The position numbers were made by a program, and so were the translations under genes. From Canibacter zhuwentaonis (lineage in GTDB: Bacteria; Actinomycetota; Actinomycetes; Actinomycetales; Microbacteriaceae), in the NCBI RefSeq assembly GCF_018531145.1, contig NZ_JAHDSZ010000001.1:413040-477039 (forward strand): DNA of 64,000 bases. Direction: 5' to 3'. The notes under the pieces were generated by a model. That model was given only the letters and a program-made list of their open reading frames with translations, was not told where the DNA came from and ran no database searches. This document shows positions 38,487 through 48,381 of the stretch, in pieces; the first letter of the stretch is position 1, and each line of letters opens with the position of its first letter.

Positions 38487-40565
38487 CTAAGCGTCGATGT
38501 GAGCTGTTTTAATCTGTTTACTGCCGGCAATAATAAAGTTTTTGCGCGGCGCAACCTCACTGCCCATAAGCAGCTCAAAAGTGCGCTCAGCGGTCTGCGC
38601 ATCCGGCACCGTAACGCGCCGCAGCAACCTGCCAGCGCGATCCATTGTTGTCTCCTCGAGCTGTCTCGCGTCCATCTCACCAAGCCCCTTATAGCGCTGA
38701 ATCGGCTCTTTGTACCGCTTGCCGGCGCGTTCCAGCTTGCGTAACAGTCGCTTCAGCTCCGCTTCGCTGTAGGTGTAAACAGTCTCGGATTTTTTTTTGC
38801 CCGGGTGCATCACGACAACCGAGTGCAACGGCGGAACCGCCGCATAAACGCGCCCCGCATCAACCAGCGGCCGCATATACCTAAAAAACAGCGTGAGCAG
38901 CAGGGTTCTGATGTGCGCGCCGTCAACATCGGCATCGCTCATTAAAATAATTTTTCCGTAACGGGCAGCGCTCAGGTCGAAAGACCGCCCCGATCCGGCT
39001 CCCAAAACCTGAATAATGTTGGCGCACTCGGCATTTGCCAGCATATCTGCAAGGCTCGCTTTTTGCACGTTCAAGATTTTTCCACGGATCGGTAACAGCG
39101 CCTGATACTCAGAATCGCGCGCCAGTTTAGCGGTTCCCAGAGCAGAATCACCCTCCACAATAAAAAGCTCACTGTTTGCAACGTCGTTAGACCTGCAATC
39201 AACCAGTTTTGCGGGCAATGACGAGTTTTCAAGCGCGTTTTTACGGCGTTGCGTGTCTCGCTGAGCACGGGCGGTGAGCCGTGATTTCATTTCACCAACA
39301 ACTTTTTCTAAAACCGTCTGCGCAAACTGCTTATCGGCTTTTGCACTCGATTCAAACTTTGCGGTTAGCTGTTTTACAACCTTGCGGGCGACAATCTGAC
39401 GCACCGCAGCAGTTCCCAGCACCTCTTTAGTTTGCCCTTCAAACTGCGGCTCCGGCAGTCGCACAGTCACAATCGCGGTAAGACCCGCCAAAACATCATC
39501 TTTTTCCGGTTTTTGCGAGCCAGCTTTTAGCTTCCGCGCGTGCTGTTCCACCTGTTTACGCAAAACTTTAAGCAGCCCTGTTTCAAATCCCGCGAGGTGC
39601 GTGCCACCCTTAGGGGTTGCGATGATGTTCACAAAACTTTTAACGATCGTGTCGTATCCGCTTCCCCAGCGCAGCGCAATATCAATTTCGCAGCTTCTAT
39701 TAACCTCGCGCGATTCCAGCCTGCCCGTGCTTTCGTCAAGCACCGGCACCGTCTCTGTAAACTCTGCGCTGTCTGTGATGCGGATCGTGTCTGTTACCGC
39801 GGCATCCTTCGCCAGGTAGTTCACGAACTCTGCTATTCCGCCCGCGTAACTGAACTCCTGCGAGCTTGGCGTCTCAGGCTGCCGTTGATCAACAATCGCT
39901 ATTGTTAGCTGCGGCACCAAAAAGGCAGTCTGTTTAGCACGAGCTGTGAGCATTTCATAATCAAACTCGACGTCAGCCAGAAAGCTCTGCGGATCGGCCC
40001 AGTATTTAACCCGGGTGCCGGTTTTACTTTTCGCTATTTTTCGCATTTTCTGCAGCGCCTCGCCCGGTTTTGCGGGAGTAAACTCTGCGGTGGCGGTGTG
40101 ATCCGCGAAAAAACCGGGCACTCCGCGTTTAAATGAGATACCCCAGGTGTGCCCGTCGCGATCGATTTCAACGTCCATTCTGAGCGACAGAGCGTTTACA
40201 ACAGAGGCTCCAACACCGTGCAGACCGCCGCTGGAGCCGTATGAGGAGCCGCCAAATTTACCGCCGGCGTGCAGTTTTGTAAAAACCAGTTCAGCGCCCG
40301 TAAGCTGGCTGCGCGGCTCAATATCAACCGGCACTCCACGCCCCTGATCCTGCACCAAAACACTGCCGTCAGTGTTAAGGGTCACCGTGATTTTCTCGCC
40401 GTACCCGGCAAGCGCCTCGTCAACAGAGTTGTCTATTATCTCCCAGAGGCAGTGCATTAGACCGCGTGAGTCGTTTGAGCCAATGTACATTCCGGGTCGT
40501 TTGCGCACGGCTTCGAGTCCCTCAAGCACGGTTAAGTTGCGCGCTGAATAGTCTGTTTTGGGCAT
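38487..40565 (-). CDS. parE: DNA topoisomerase IV-type subunit B (ParE/GyrB family)
   Basis: A 692-residue ATPase subunit. The GHKL fold shows EIIDNSVDEALAGYG, VQDQGRGVPVD and GGKFGGSSYGSSGGLHGVGAS. The TOPRIM domain shows FIVEGDSALGTAK and MSDADVDGAHIRTLLLT. I start at ATG 40565 behind AAGGAT, next to YSARNLTVLEGLEAVRKRPGMYIG; an upstream frame of 18 codons lacks support. The 154 bases between this gene and the convergent A-subunit gene hold imperfect repeats of GAGCTGCGC and TGCGCGCGCCCA and nothing else recognisable. Confidence 0.92.
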   Translation of the reverse strand: MPKTDYSARNLTVLEGLEAVRKRPGMYIGSNDSRGLMHCLWEIIDNSVDEALAGYGEKITVTLNTDGSVLVQDQGRGVPVDIEPRSQLTGAELVFTKLHAGGKFGGSSYGSSGGLHGVGASVVNALSLRMDVEIDRDGHTWGISFKRGVPGFFADHTATAEFTPAKPGEALQKMRKIAKSKTGTRVKYWADPQSFLADVEFDYEMLTARAKQTAFLVPQLTIAIVDQRQPETPSSQEFSYAGGIAEFVNYLAKDAAVTDTIRITDSAEFTETVPVLDESTGRLESREVNRSCEIDIALRWGSGYDTIVKSFVNIIATPKGGTHLAGFETGLLKVLRKQVEQHARKLKAGSQKPEKDDVLAGLTAIVTVRLPEPQFEGQTKEVLGTAAVRQIVARKVVKQLTAKFESSAKADKQFAQTVLEKVVGEMKSRLTARAQRDTQRRKNALENSSLPAKLVDCRSNDVANSELFIVEGDSALGTAKLARDSEYQALLPIRGKILNVQKASLADMLANAECANIIQVLGAGSGRSFDLSAARYGKIILMSDADVDGAHIRTLLLTLFFRYMRPLVDAGRVYAAVPPLHSVVVMHPGKKKSETVYTYSEAELKRLLRKLERAGKRYKEPIQRYKGLGEMDARQLEETTMDRAGRLLRRVTVPDAQTAERTFELLMGSEVAPRKNFIIAGSKQIKTAHIDA

Positions 40566-40657
40566 TTTATCCTTAAGTAAAAACTTACGAACCGGCACAC
40601 TAACGGCGAAATAGGCCACCTCAACGGCAGCTCTGCGCCATAAAGCAGTGACCTGCT

Positions 40658-42352
40658 TTACTCTAGGTAATCTCGCAGCTGCTGTGACCGTGACGGGTGA
40701 CGCAGTTTAGCCATTGTTCGTGACTCGATCTGGCGGATCCGCTCGCGCGTGACGTTAAAGGTTTCACCAATCTGGTCGAGAGTCTTTGGCACGCCGTCAC
40801 CTAGCCCGAAACGCATTCTAATAACCCCCGCCTCTCGCTCAACGAGCGAGTCGAGCAGCTGCTCAAGCTGTTGCTGCAGCATTGTGAAACCAACCGCATC
40901 CGCCGGAACTATCGCCTCGGTGTCTTCAATCAGGTCACCAAACTCGCTATCCCCGTCTTCGCCCAGCGGTGTGTGCAGTGAAATAGGCTCACGCCCGTAT
41001 TTCTGCACCTCAACAACTTTTTCCGGAGTCATATCAAGCTCTTGGCTGAGCTCCTCAGGGGTTGGTTCACGACCAAGATCCTGTAGCATTTGGCGCTGCA
41101 CACGCGCGAGCTTGTTAATAACCTCAACCATATGCACGGGGATTCTAATCGTGCGTGCCTGATCCGCCATCGCGCGGGTAATCGCCTGACGAATCCACCA
41201 GGTTGCATACGTAGAGAACTTAAAGCCTTTAGTGTAGTCAAACTTTTCTACGGCACGGATCAAGCCCAGGTTGCCCTCTTGGATCAAATCAAGGAACTGC
41301 ATTCCCCTGCCGGTGTAGCGCTTCGCGAGCGACACAACCAAACGCAGGTTAGCGCCCAAGAGATGCGCTTTTGCGCGTGCACCGTCTCGCGCAACGGCCT
41401 TAAGCTCACGGCGCAATTTTTTAGGCAGGTCTGTTTCGGTAGCGAGTTTATCCTCGGCAAACAGCCCCGCTTCAATACGCATTGCAAGATCGACCTCTTC
41501 TGCCGCGGTGAGCAGTGAAACCTTGCCGATTTGCTTCAGATAGTCTTTTACCGGGTCGGCTGTTGCGCCGGCGATTTGAGAGCTGCGCTGCGGCACTTCT
41601 TCGTCTTCGTCGGCGCGCAACACAAGAGCTCCAACAGGAAGCGGATTGGTGTTGCTAATTCCCGAAATCTTACTGTCGTTAGCGTCTTGCTCGGCATCTT
41701 CAACGATATGCTCAAACAGGTTTAGGCGTTCTTCAGGATCTAGCGTTTCGTCTAACTCTGCAATACTCTCAGCATCGAACTTAGCTGCGCTCTTTTTGGT
41801 GCTGCGCTTAGTTTTAGGCTCGGCAACAGAAACCGTTGTAGTCGCGGTTTTACGCGCGGTCTTTTTAGCAGCTGCGATTTTTGTTGTCGCAGCCTTAGCT
41901 GCAGCAGTCCTGGTCGTTGCGCTCTTAGTAGCTGCAGCAGTCTTAGTAGCTGTACTCTTGACCGCGTTCTTAGTGGTGGTCGCTTTAGCAACCCTTGTTT
42001 TCACTGCGGCGGTCTTAGACGCTACACTCTTGGTTGCGGTCTTTTTAGCAGCTGTTTTAGTCGCCACAGCCTTAGTGAGAGCACTCTTCGCCGCACTCTT
42101 CGTAGCGGTTGTCTTAGCTGCGGTCGTTTTAGTTGCGGCACTATTCGCGGTTGTTTTTGCCTCGGCAGTCGGCTTTTTCTCCGCGGTTTTTGCCGTTTCG
42201 CTCTTTTTAGCGCGCGCTTTAGCCAGTGTCTTTTTTGTAACCGTTTTAGCGGTCTTTTTATCAGCGTCTTTTGAATTATTCTCAGTGATTTTTTTGGCTC
42301 TTGAAGTTTTAGCCTTTGATGCCGCGCTCCCTTGATCTGTTGTGGCTACCAC
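40658..42352 (-). CDS. sigA: Primary RNA polymerase sigma factor (sigma-70, HrdB/SigA type)
   Basis: A 564-residue primary sigma factor. Residues 1 to about 200 are an unusual Lys/Ala/Thr-rich repeat resembling histone H1 tails. Region 1.2 is [29 protein letters not shown]. Region 2 contains [37 protein letters not shown]. Region 3 is [15 protein letters not shown]. Region 4 ends with the helix-turn-helix [25 protein letters not shown] at 42352 is preferred since AGGAG lies eight bases upstream; a TTG two codons earlier is too close. Strong conservation of regions 2 and 4 implies normal -10 and -35 preferences. Confidence 0.97.
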   Translation of the reverse strand: MVATTDQGSAASKAKTSRAKKITENNSKDADKKTAKTVTKKTLAKARAKKSETAKTAEKKPTAEAKTTANSAATKTTAAKTTATKSAAKSALTKAVATKTAAKKTATKSVASKTAAVKTRVAKATTTKNAVKSTATKTAAATKSATTRTAAAKAATTKIAAAKKTARKTATTTVSVAEPKTKRSTKKSAAKFDAESIAELDETLDPEERLNLFEHIVEDAEQDANDSKISGISNTNPLPVGALVLRADEDEEVPQRSSQIAGATADPVKDYLKQIGKVSLLTAAEEVDLAMRIEAGLFAEDKLATETDLPKKLRRELKAVARDGARAKAHLLGANLRLVVSLAKRYTGRGMQFLDLIQEGNLGLIRAVEKFDYTKGFKFSTYATWWIRQAITRAMADQARTIRIPVHMVEVINKLARVQRQMLQDLGREPTPEELSQELDMTPEKVVEVQKYGREPISLHTPLGEDGDSEFGDLIEDTEAIVPADAVGFTMLQQQLEQLLDSLVEREAGVIRMRFGLGDGVPKTLDQIGETFNVTRERIRQIESRTMAKLRHPSRSQQLRDYLE

Positions 42353-42506
42353 AAGCAACCCTCCTGTTTCACTACTAGCTACGAAACTTGCGCACGCAAG
42401 TTAATCCCGTGTCAAGGCGCTAACATTTCATCAGCTACAAGGCCTGAACGGGATAATCAAAGTATTATACCACAGAATAACTTAAAATAAGCCTTGCTGC
42501 GATCCG

Positions 42507-43556
42507 CTATCCCTCAGAACTGTCGCCACCCGCGTCCTTAGAGCCCTTAGATTCTGCGTCACCAGCCGAGCGCGTCCACTCATCTCTCGTGCCTGCTCTG
42601 TCAGCATCACCGGCATCCTCCTGCGAAAATAAATCAGCGAGGTTTTTACCACCAACCTCGGTGTCACTCGCGAGAAACTTCTCAACCTCTTGCCCCAGCT
42701 CATCGGGAGTTGGTAAATCATTAAACACGTTCAGATCCGTACTGTCCAGCTTCACTTTTTCTTTAAATCGATCATACATACGCTCAAGATCGGCAAGTAT
42801 TTCAGCAAACTCGGGGTTCTGCGCCATCCGCCTCGAAATCTCCTGCTCGAACTTTTCTTCATGCTCAATCAGCTCTTCGGAACTCATAATTATGCCCGCG
42901 ATTTCTGAGATGATCGAAAGCCCCGCGCGCACTCCCGCCGGGTAATAGCCCTGTTCTGACACGTACTGCGGGATCATCAGCATACAGCCGGTAACCTCGT
43001 GCGCATCCCGCCGCAGCCGTTCTTCTAAAAGGTGCACAATCCCGGAGTTAATGCACATTTTAGGTCGCCAGTCAGAGAGCATATCGGTAAAGTGCTTGTT
43101 AGTGCCGCTGAAAATCTTGGCCGTGGGACGCGTATGCGGCACCGGCGTTGGGAAAGTGTCAAGCCAAGCAACAACTCGCACCTCAAGATCGGAGGCGAGC
43201 ATACTAACAGCCCCAGCGAATCGCTGCCAGCGGTAATTGGGTTCAGCACCTGCGAGCAGCAAGAAATTATTGCCAATAGCATCTGAGCAGGCATAAAGCG
43301 AAATTGTGCTCGCCTCAAAATCCTTAAACTGGGTGTTTTCAAGCCATATTTCAGGACGATTTGCGCGATAGTCTACTAGCAGATCCGAGTTAAATTCCGC
43401 GATTAGCGCAACCTTTGCGGAGTTCTCCAGCAGGTGTTTAGTCAAACTTCTAACGATCCCACCGCTGTCAACAATGGCGGGGATCAGCACGATTAAAGGC
43501 AGCCCAGGGGGCACCGCTTTATACAAACTCTTAATAAATACCATCGATTCGCGCAC
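42507..43556 (-). CDS. PAC2 family protein
   Basis: A 349-residue protein of the PAC2 (proteasome-assembly-chaperone-like) family, recognised from VFIKSLYKAVPPGLPLIVL, AIVDSGGIVRSLTKHLLEN, FLLLAGAEPNYRWQRF and VRVVAWLDTFPTPVPHTRP. The last 60 residues are acidic and disordered. In actinobacteria this gene is usually beside sigA. No proteasome genes are visible here, and bacterial PAC2 function is unsettled. The GTG start has TAATAT ending seven bases upstream, which fits a leaderless transcript. Confidence 0.85.
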   Translation of the reverse strand: MRESMVFIKSLYKAVPPGLPLIVLIPAIVDSGGIVRSLTKHLLENSAKVALIAEFNSDLLVDYRANRPEIWLENTQFKDFEASTISLYACSDAIGNNFLLLAGAEPNYRWQRFAGAVSMLASDLEVRVVAWLDTFPTPVPHTRPTAKIFSGTNKHFTDMLSDWRPKMCINSGIVHLLEERLRRDAHEVTGCMLMIPQYVSEQGYYPAGVRAGLSIISEIAGIIMSSEELIEHEEKFEQEISRRMAQNPEFAEILADLERMYDRFKEKVKLDSTDLNVFNDLPTPDELGQEVEKFLASDTEVGGKNLADLFSQEDAGDADRAGTRDEWTRSAGDAESKGSKDAGGDSSEG

Positions 43557-43663
43557 ATCTACAATATTACCCGCTCCCGCTGTAAATTAAGCGCCACGAG
43601 AGCGACACCTTCGCGCGGCAATATTCTCGCATGCCAACATTTCAGTCCCTGAGAATCTTTATT

Positions 43664-43682
43664 ATTCTACGCGTAGTAGAAT
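43664..43682. promoter_or_regulatory. Inverted repeat upstream of lpdA, possible operator
   Basis: ATTCTAC-GCGTA-GTAGAAT, a seven-base arm palindrome, lies 72 bases before the lpdA start in the divergent PAC2/lpdA gap. Its size suits a dimeric regulator. A related ATTCTACGTAGA lies upstream of the sugar-porter gene at about 52008. Confidence 0.4.
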
Positions 43683-43754
43683 TACAGTTACGATTTAACC
43701 CGTTCTAATTAAACAGGCGGCTATCAAAATTCCTCAACCTCTAGGAGAGCCTTA

Positions 43755-45128
43755 ATGGCAAACACACAGTTCGATGTAGTTATTTTAGGCGGCGGCAGCG
43801 GCGGATACGCCACCGCACTGCGCGCTAAACAGCTCGGTATGTCAGCGGCTATTATTGAAAAAGACAAGCTCGGGGGCACCTGTCTGCACCGGGGTTGCGT
43901 GCCAACTAAAGCGCTATTGCACTCCGCAGAGGTGGCGGATATTGTGCGCGAAGCAGAAACATACGGTATTCAGGCGCTGCTAACAGGTCTTGATATATCC
44001 GCTGTGAGCAAGTATCGCAAAGATATTGTGAGCTCAAAACACAAGGGATTGCAGGGGCTGCTCAAAAAACAGGGAATTACCGTTATTGAGGGCGAAGGTA
44101 AACTAACCGCGCCCAACGAAATCACGGTTAACGGCGAAAAAATTACCGCTAAAAATGTTGTTTTGGCGACGGGTTCATACTCTCGCACTCTGCCCGGCAT
44201 CGAGATCAAGGATCGGGTTATTACAAGCGAGCAGGCTCTGGAGCTTGCAGACGTGCCAGAAAAAGTGCTGGTGCTTGGCGGCGGCGTAATCGGCGTTGAG
44301 TTTGCCAGTGTGTGGCGCTCCTTTGGCGCAGAGGTGACAATTATTGAGGGTCTCCCACACCTTGTTCCCAATGAAGAAGAGTCGGTTTCTAAACAGCTTG
44401 AGCGAGCTTTCAAAAAGCGCGGGATCGGCTACAACCTAGGGGTTCGCTTTAAGAGCGTTACACAGACTGCAGACAGCGTAACCGTTGAGCTGGAAGACGG
44501 TAAAACTTTCGCCGCAGAGTATCTTCTAGTTGCTGTTGGCAGGGGTCCTGCAACCGATAATATCGGGCTTGACGAGGTTGGCGTGAACCGCGATCGCGGT
44601 TTTGTAACCACAACCGAAAGGCTGCAAACTAGCGTGCCCGGAGTTTGGGCGGTGGGCGATATTGTGCCGGGGCTGCAGCTCGCTCACCGCGGATACCAGC
44701 AAGGCATCTTTGTTGCAGAAGAAATTGCTGGATTATCGCCGCGTGTTATAGCAGACGTTAACATCCCAAAGGTTACATACTGCGAACCTGAAATCGCTTC
44801 AGTTGGGCTCACCGAGGCAAAGGCTAAAGAGCAGTACGGCGCGGATAGAATCACAAGCTACGAGTATAATCTTGCTGGCAACGCGAAGAGCTCAATTCTT
44901 GGCACGGCCGGTTCTGTTAAGGTTGTGCGCGAGGTTGATGGTTCGGTGTTGGGTGTGCATATGATCGGCTCGCGCGTTGGTGAACTAGTTGGCGAAGCCC
45001 AACTGATCGTAAACTGGGAAGCATACCCAGAAGACGTTGCGCCACTAATTCACGGTCACCCCACGCAGAACGAAACAATCGGCGAGGCTATGTTAAAACT
45101 CGCCAATAAACCTTTGCACGGCGTATAA
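43755..45128 (+). CDS. lpdA: Dihydrolipoyl dehydrogenase (E3)
   Basis: A 457-residue flavoprotein that reoxidises dihydrolipoamide for 2-oxoacid dehydrogenases. The FAD loop is VVILGGGSGGYATALRA; the redox disulfide is Cys43/Cys48 in GGTCLHRGCVPTKA. The NAD loop is VLVLGGGVIGVEFASVW, and the C-terminal catalytic motif is HGHPTQNETIGEAM. AGGAGA precedes the ATG. The E2 gene follows 47 bases later, so both belong to one operon. Confidence 0.96.
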   Translation: MANTQFDVVILGGGSGGYATALRAKQLGMSAAIIEKDKLGGTCLHRGCVPTKALLHSAEVADIVREAETYGIQALLTGLDISAVSKYRKDIVSSKHKGLQGLLKKQGITVIEGEGKLTAPNEITVNGEKITAKNVVLATGSYSRTLPGIEIKDRVITSEQALELADVPEKVLVLGGGVIGVEFASVWRSFGAEVTIIEGLPHLVPNEEESVSKQLERAFKKRGIGYNLGVRFKSVTQTADSVTVELEDGKTFAAEYLLVAVGRGPATDNIGLDEVGVNRDRGFVTTTERLQTSVPGVWAVGDIVPGLQLAHRGYQQGIFVAEEIAGLSPRVIADVNIPKVTYCEPEIASVGLTEAKAKEQYGADRITSYEYNLAGNAKSSILGTAGSVKVVREVDGSVLGVHMIGSRVGELVGEAQLIVNWEAYPEDVAPLIHGHPTQNETIGEAMLKLANKPLHGV

Positions 45129-45175
45129 AATGCACTGGCAATAAAGATCTAAACACGGAAACGGAGAAAATTGAT

Positions 45176-46591
45176 ATGAGCGAGGAAGTAATCCTTCCCG
45201 CCCTTGGCGAAAGCGTTACCGAGGGAACTGTCACACAGTGGCTAAAAAAGGTTGGTGACAAAGTAGCAGTTGATGAACCGCTGCTGGAGATTTCAACCGA
45301 CAAAGTAGACACCGAGGTGCCCTCACCGGTTGCCGGTGTGCTAGAAGAAATTCTTGTTGCTGAGGATGAAACCGTTGAAGTTGGCGCTGTTCTAGCAAGA
45401 GTTGGTGACGGATCTAGCCAAAGCACTCGGGTAGAATCAGAACCCCGGGTCGTAGCTAGCGAAAGCACAGAGCCTGAGGAAACTGCTGCGGCGGATTCAC
45501 AGGAAACCGCGCCAGAGCCTGCTTCTGAACCGAAACCCGCCCCAGAGCCTGAACCAAAACCAGCTCCTGCTCCAGCTCCAGAACCTGCCACAGCAAAGCA
45601 AGAGCCGCAAAACGCGCCGGCTGCAAGTGCTCCAGCAAGCCCCGCCAAGCCGTTTGCGTCACCGCATAGCGCAGCTCGGCTGAACGGTTACGTAACCCCC
45701 ATTTCACGCAAGCTAGCTAACGAGCTAAACGTTGATCTCAGCACGGTTAAAGGCACCGGAGTTGGCGGCAGAATCCGCAAAGAAGACATCAGAAAGGCAG
45801 CCGCTGCTCAGAGTTCTGCGCAAGGCATCGCTGGCACGGGTGTGGCATCAAAGCCTGAGGAGTTTAAAGTATCAGAGCTGCGCGGCACATCCCAAAAGAT
45901 GAGCCGCCTGCGCAAAGTTGTTGCCGAGCGCGCTGTTGAGTCGCTGCAGAACACCGCCCAGCTAACCACAGTTGTGAAGGTTGATGTAACGCGGGTTGCT
46001 AAACTGCGCGCCGCTAAGAAGGATGAGTTCCTTACGAAAACCGGCAATAAGCTTTCGTTTATGCCGTTCTTTGCGCTCGCCGCAGTTGAAGCCCTGCAAA
46101 CGTATCCGATTATCAACTCAACTGTAAAAGATGATGAGATTATCTATCCCGATAGCGAGAATCTAAGCATTGCTGTTGACAGTGAGCGCGGGCTACTAAC
46201 TCCTGTTATCAGCGCTGCCGCCAGCAAGTCGATTGCCGAGCTGGCAGCGAGCATCGCGGATCTAGCGGATCGCACTCGCAACAATAAGCTAAAACCAGAC
46301 GAACTTGTCGGAGGTACTTTCACCCTCACTAATACGGGGTCGCGCGGTGCGCTCTTTGACACGCCGCTCGTATTCCTACCGCAATCTGCGATTTTGGGAA
46401 CCGGCGTTGTTGTAAAAGAACCCGGGGTTGTTGCAACACCTGAGGGTGACGTAATCGGCGTACGCTCTTATGTTTATCTTGCGCTCTCATACGATCACCG
46501 CACAATTGACGGCGCGGATGCGGCTCGATTCCTAACACAGGTTAAACAGCGCCTCGAAGCGGGCAATTTCGAGCCTAACCTTGGCATCTAA
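45176..46591 (+). CDS. sucB: 2-oxoacid dehydrogenase E2 acyltransferase (SucB-type)
   Basis: A 471-residue E2 core protein. One N-terminal lipoyl domain carries the target Lys43 in EISTDKVDTEVPSPVAG. A Pro/Ala/Glu linker follows (about 95-155, with repeats such as PEPEPKPAPAPAPEP). Then come a subunit-binding domain (VTPISRKLANELNVDL to GRIRKEDI) and the catalytic domain ending SYDHRTIDGADAARFL with the active-site His. With lpdA it would serve the 2-oxoglutarate or pyruvate complex. I use sucB by convention; substrate cannot be told from sequence, and no E1 gene is in the window. Confidence 0.88.
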   Translation: MSEEVILPALGESVTEGTVTQWLKKVGDKVAVDEPLLEISTDKVDTEVPSPVAGVLEEILVAEDETVEVGAVLARVGDGSSQSTRVESEPRVVASESTEPEETAAADSQETAPEPASEPKPAPEPEPKPAPAPAPEPATAKQEPQNAPAASAPASPAKPFASPHSAARLNGYVTPISRKLANELNVDLSTVKGTGVGGRIRKEDIRKAAAAQSSAQGIAGTGVASKPEEFKVSELRGTSQKMSRLRKVVAERAVESLQNTAQLTTVVKVDVTRVAKLRAAKKDEFLTKTGNKLSFMPFFALAAVEALQTYPIINSTVKDDEIIYPDSENLSIAVDSERGLLTPVISAAASKSIAELAASIADLADRTRNNKLKPDELVGGTFTLTNTGSRGALFDTPLVFLPQSAILGTGVVVKEPGVVATPEGDVIGVRSYVYLALSYDHRTIDGADAARFLTQVKQRLEAGNFEPNLGI

Positions 46592-46607
46592 CTAATCCTC
46601 ACAAAAT

Positions 46608-46646
46608 AGTTGGTGGTGGCAAAACAGCACCGCCACCAACTGTTTT
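46608..46646 (+). terminator. Terminator of the lpdA-E2 operon
   Basis: AGTTGGTGG pairs with CCACCAACT around a 16-base loop and is followed by GTTTT. It lies 17 bases past the E2 stop. Confidence 0.8.
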
Positions 46647-46729
46647 CAACAATCGCTACTCCAGAAAGTTTTACACACCCCTGCTGCTCTGATTAAACTG
46701 CGAACCGTAAAAGGCTTAGTCTTTAGACC

Positions 46730-47167
46730 ATGCTGCACAAACTTTCCCCCCGTCGTATGCTGCACAACACCGCCCATCTTGCGTGGCTGATGCTCGCGCT
46801 TATCGAGGCACTAGAGCGCCCAAGCAGCACGCCCAGCGAATGCATCCGCCTTAAAAAACGTGGTTTTCGCGTGCATGACACGGTTTTACACTTAAACACG
46901 CAACCGGAAACAAGCGCACACCACTCGCATGATGAAATGTGCCGGTTATTTAAGTTTTCAGCCGCAAGCCTAATGAGCCTGCTGAGCTACAACCCTGTTT
47001 CGCACGCGCTAATAACCGATTCTGTAACACAGAGTATTTTATTTCTCCGCCAAAACCCGGCGCATAAATCTTACATAGGATACAGCAATCACGATATTTT
47101 ACGCGACGAAATACTGTTGCGCATAACACCCATTAAGCCATCCGAAATTATCGCCGTCGCGCTGTAA
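46730..47167 (+). CDS. Hypothetical protein
   Basis: A 145-residue frame (MLHKLSPRRMLHNTAHLAWL...) that I do not recognise. It is His- and Arg-rich, has a hydrophobic helix at about 17-28 and no signal peptide. No ribosome-binding site precedes the ATG. The frame fills the gap between the E2 terminator and the DUF4191 gene, and the base composition is like the core. It could be a lineage-specific gene or a chance frame. Confidence 0.35.
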   Translation: MLHKLSPRRMLHNTAHLAWLMLALIEALERPSSTPSECIRLKKRGFRVHDTVLHLNTQPETSAHHSHDEMCRLFKFSAASLMSLLSYNPVSHALITDSVTQSILFLRQNPAHKSYIGYSNHDILRDEILLRITPIKPSEIIAVAL

Positions 47168-47205
47168 GGCAGAAGCTCTAAACTCTCCACGGTATTATTG
47201 TAGTT

Positions 47206-47913
47206 ATGGCAAAAAAAGACAGCACTAAGCGCTCCCCCGGGCGTATTAAACAGATGATTCAGGTCTATAAAACGACCGCAGAATACGATAAAACTCTTCC
47301 GGTTAAACTCATAATAGCTTTTCTGCTACCCATTGCGCTAGCAGTGCTTGTTGCCGCGCTCCTTCCGGGCACAAATATCGCAGGCTGGATTCTGTGGCCA
47401 ATAACCGGCGTGCTGCTCGGCATCCTGCTCGCAATGGTAATTCTCGGCAAACGCGCGGAGGCCATGGCTTACGCGCAAATAGAGGGTCAACCGGGAGCTG
47501 TTGGAGCGGTTCTTTCGGGCGGACTACGCCGTAGCTATCGCGGATCAGAAACCCCGGTCGCAATTGCCCCACGCACTCGTGACGCGGTGTATCGTGCAGT
47601 TGGCAAGGGTGGTATTGTTCTGGTTGGTGAGGGTAATCCGAACAGACTTGAGAAGCTTATTCAAAAAGAAACCGCGCACATGAAACGCATTCTGCCAAAT
47701 GTGCCGGTGACCAGCATTTTTGTTGGACGCGAAAAAAACTCGCAGGTAGCGCTTCCAAAACTAGCCAAAGAGATTTATCGCACCAAGAAAGCACTTAAGC
47801 GCGGCGAAGTGCAGCAGGTTCATATGCGAATTGAGTCCCTGAGCTCAGCTCCTCTGGCGATGCCAAAGGGAATTGACCCGAACAGGATTCGCAAACCCCG
47901 CAAACCGCGCTAG
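47206..47913 (+). CDS. DUF4191 membrane protein
   Basis: A 235-residue protein with a basic N-terminus (GRIKQMIQVYKTTAEYDKTLP), two adjacent membrane helices at about 35-55 and 60-82, and a cytoplasmic domain with AVYRAVGKGGIVLVGEGNP. This is the DUF4191 pattern common in actinobacteria between lipoate/E2 genes and glnA. The tail is basic (RIRKPRKPR). Function unknown. Confidence 0.88.
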   Translation: MAKKDSTKRSPGRIKQMIQVYKTTAEYDKTLPVKLIIAFLLPIALAVLVAALLPGTNIAGWILWPITGVLLGILLAMVILGKRAEAMAYAQIEGQPGAVGAVLSGGLRRSYRGSETPVAIAPRTRDAVYRAVGKGGIVLVGEGNPNRLEKLIQKETAHMKRILPNVPVTSIFVGREKNSQVALPKLAKEIYRTKKALKRGEVQQVHMRIESLSSAPLAMPKGIDPNRIRKPRKPR

Positions 47914-47922
47914 ATTACACAG

Positions 47923-47946
47923 GTGTCGCATTTAAAAGTGCGGCAT
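47923..47946. terminator. Weak convergent stem-loop
   Basis: GTCGCA pairs with TGCGGC (one G-U) around an eight-base loop between the convergent DUF4191 and RDD genes. TATATTTTTA follows on the plus strand. Possible terminator of the DUF4191 gene. Confidence 0.35.
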
Positions 47947-48381
47947 CTATATTTTTATGAGCACAGTGCCCGGTATTTTATCGTGGAAACCGCGGTGATC
48001 TGAGTCCCAAACCAGCACGGGAATAACTATTGCCAGCAGCAGCGAACGCACCAGAGGGCGCCAAACACCAACCCACTTGCCGTTAAGCGCAACAACTCGC
48101 AGCCCGAACAGCAGATGCCCGCAGGAGCCGCCCGCGGTGCTGATAAAGATGCTCTGCGTTACAAGGAACACTAGCAGGGTAACCAGCGACTCTGCATCCA
48201 GCGACGGCGTAATAAACTTCCCCAGCAGCATTGCCAGTGCCCAGTCTACGCAAATCGCGAGAATGCGGCGACCAAGACGCGCAATTGAACCGCTGCCGTG
48301 CTCTTTAAGACCCAGCCTTTCCCCCGGAAACTTACTGGGCGGCAGGTCACCAAATTTTTGTGGGTGCGCAGTTTTTGACAT
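47947..48381 (-). CDS. RDD family membrane protein
   Basis: A protein of about 144 residues with three membrane helices. The family's Arg-Asp-Asp pattern appears as RRILAICVDWALAMLLG, followed by STAGGSCGHLLFGLRVVAL and a final helix ending HDKIPGTVLI. I choose ATG 48381 because TATGAT ends seven bases upstream, suggesting leaderless expression; starts at 48390 and 48408 are also open. Function of bacterial RDD proteins is mostly unknown. It lies upstream of and divergent from glnA. Confidence 0.82.
   Translation of the reverse strand: MSKTAHPQKFGDLPPSKFPGERLGLKEHGSGSIARLGRRILAICVDWALAMLLGKFITPSLDAESLVTLLVFLVTQSIFISTAGGSCGHLLFGLRVVALNGKWVGVWRPLVRSLLLAIVIPVLVWDSDHRGFHDKIPGTVLIKI

Noticed and set aside
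38790..38798. Run of nine T (A on the coding strand) inside parE as a possible phase-variation tract
   Set aside because: It encodes Lys-Lys-Lys in a normal place of an essential gene; slippage would truncate a topoisomerase subunit, so a switch is unlikely.
41646..42335. Long plus-strand frame of Ala/Val residues opposite sigA
   Set aside because: It is the antisense shadow of the Lys/Ala/Thr repeats of SigA.
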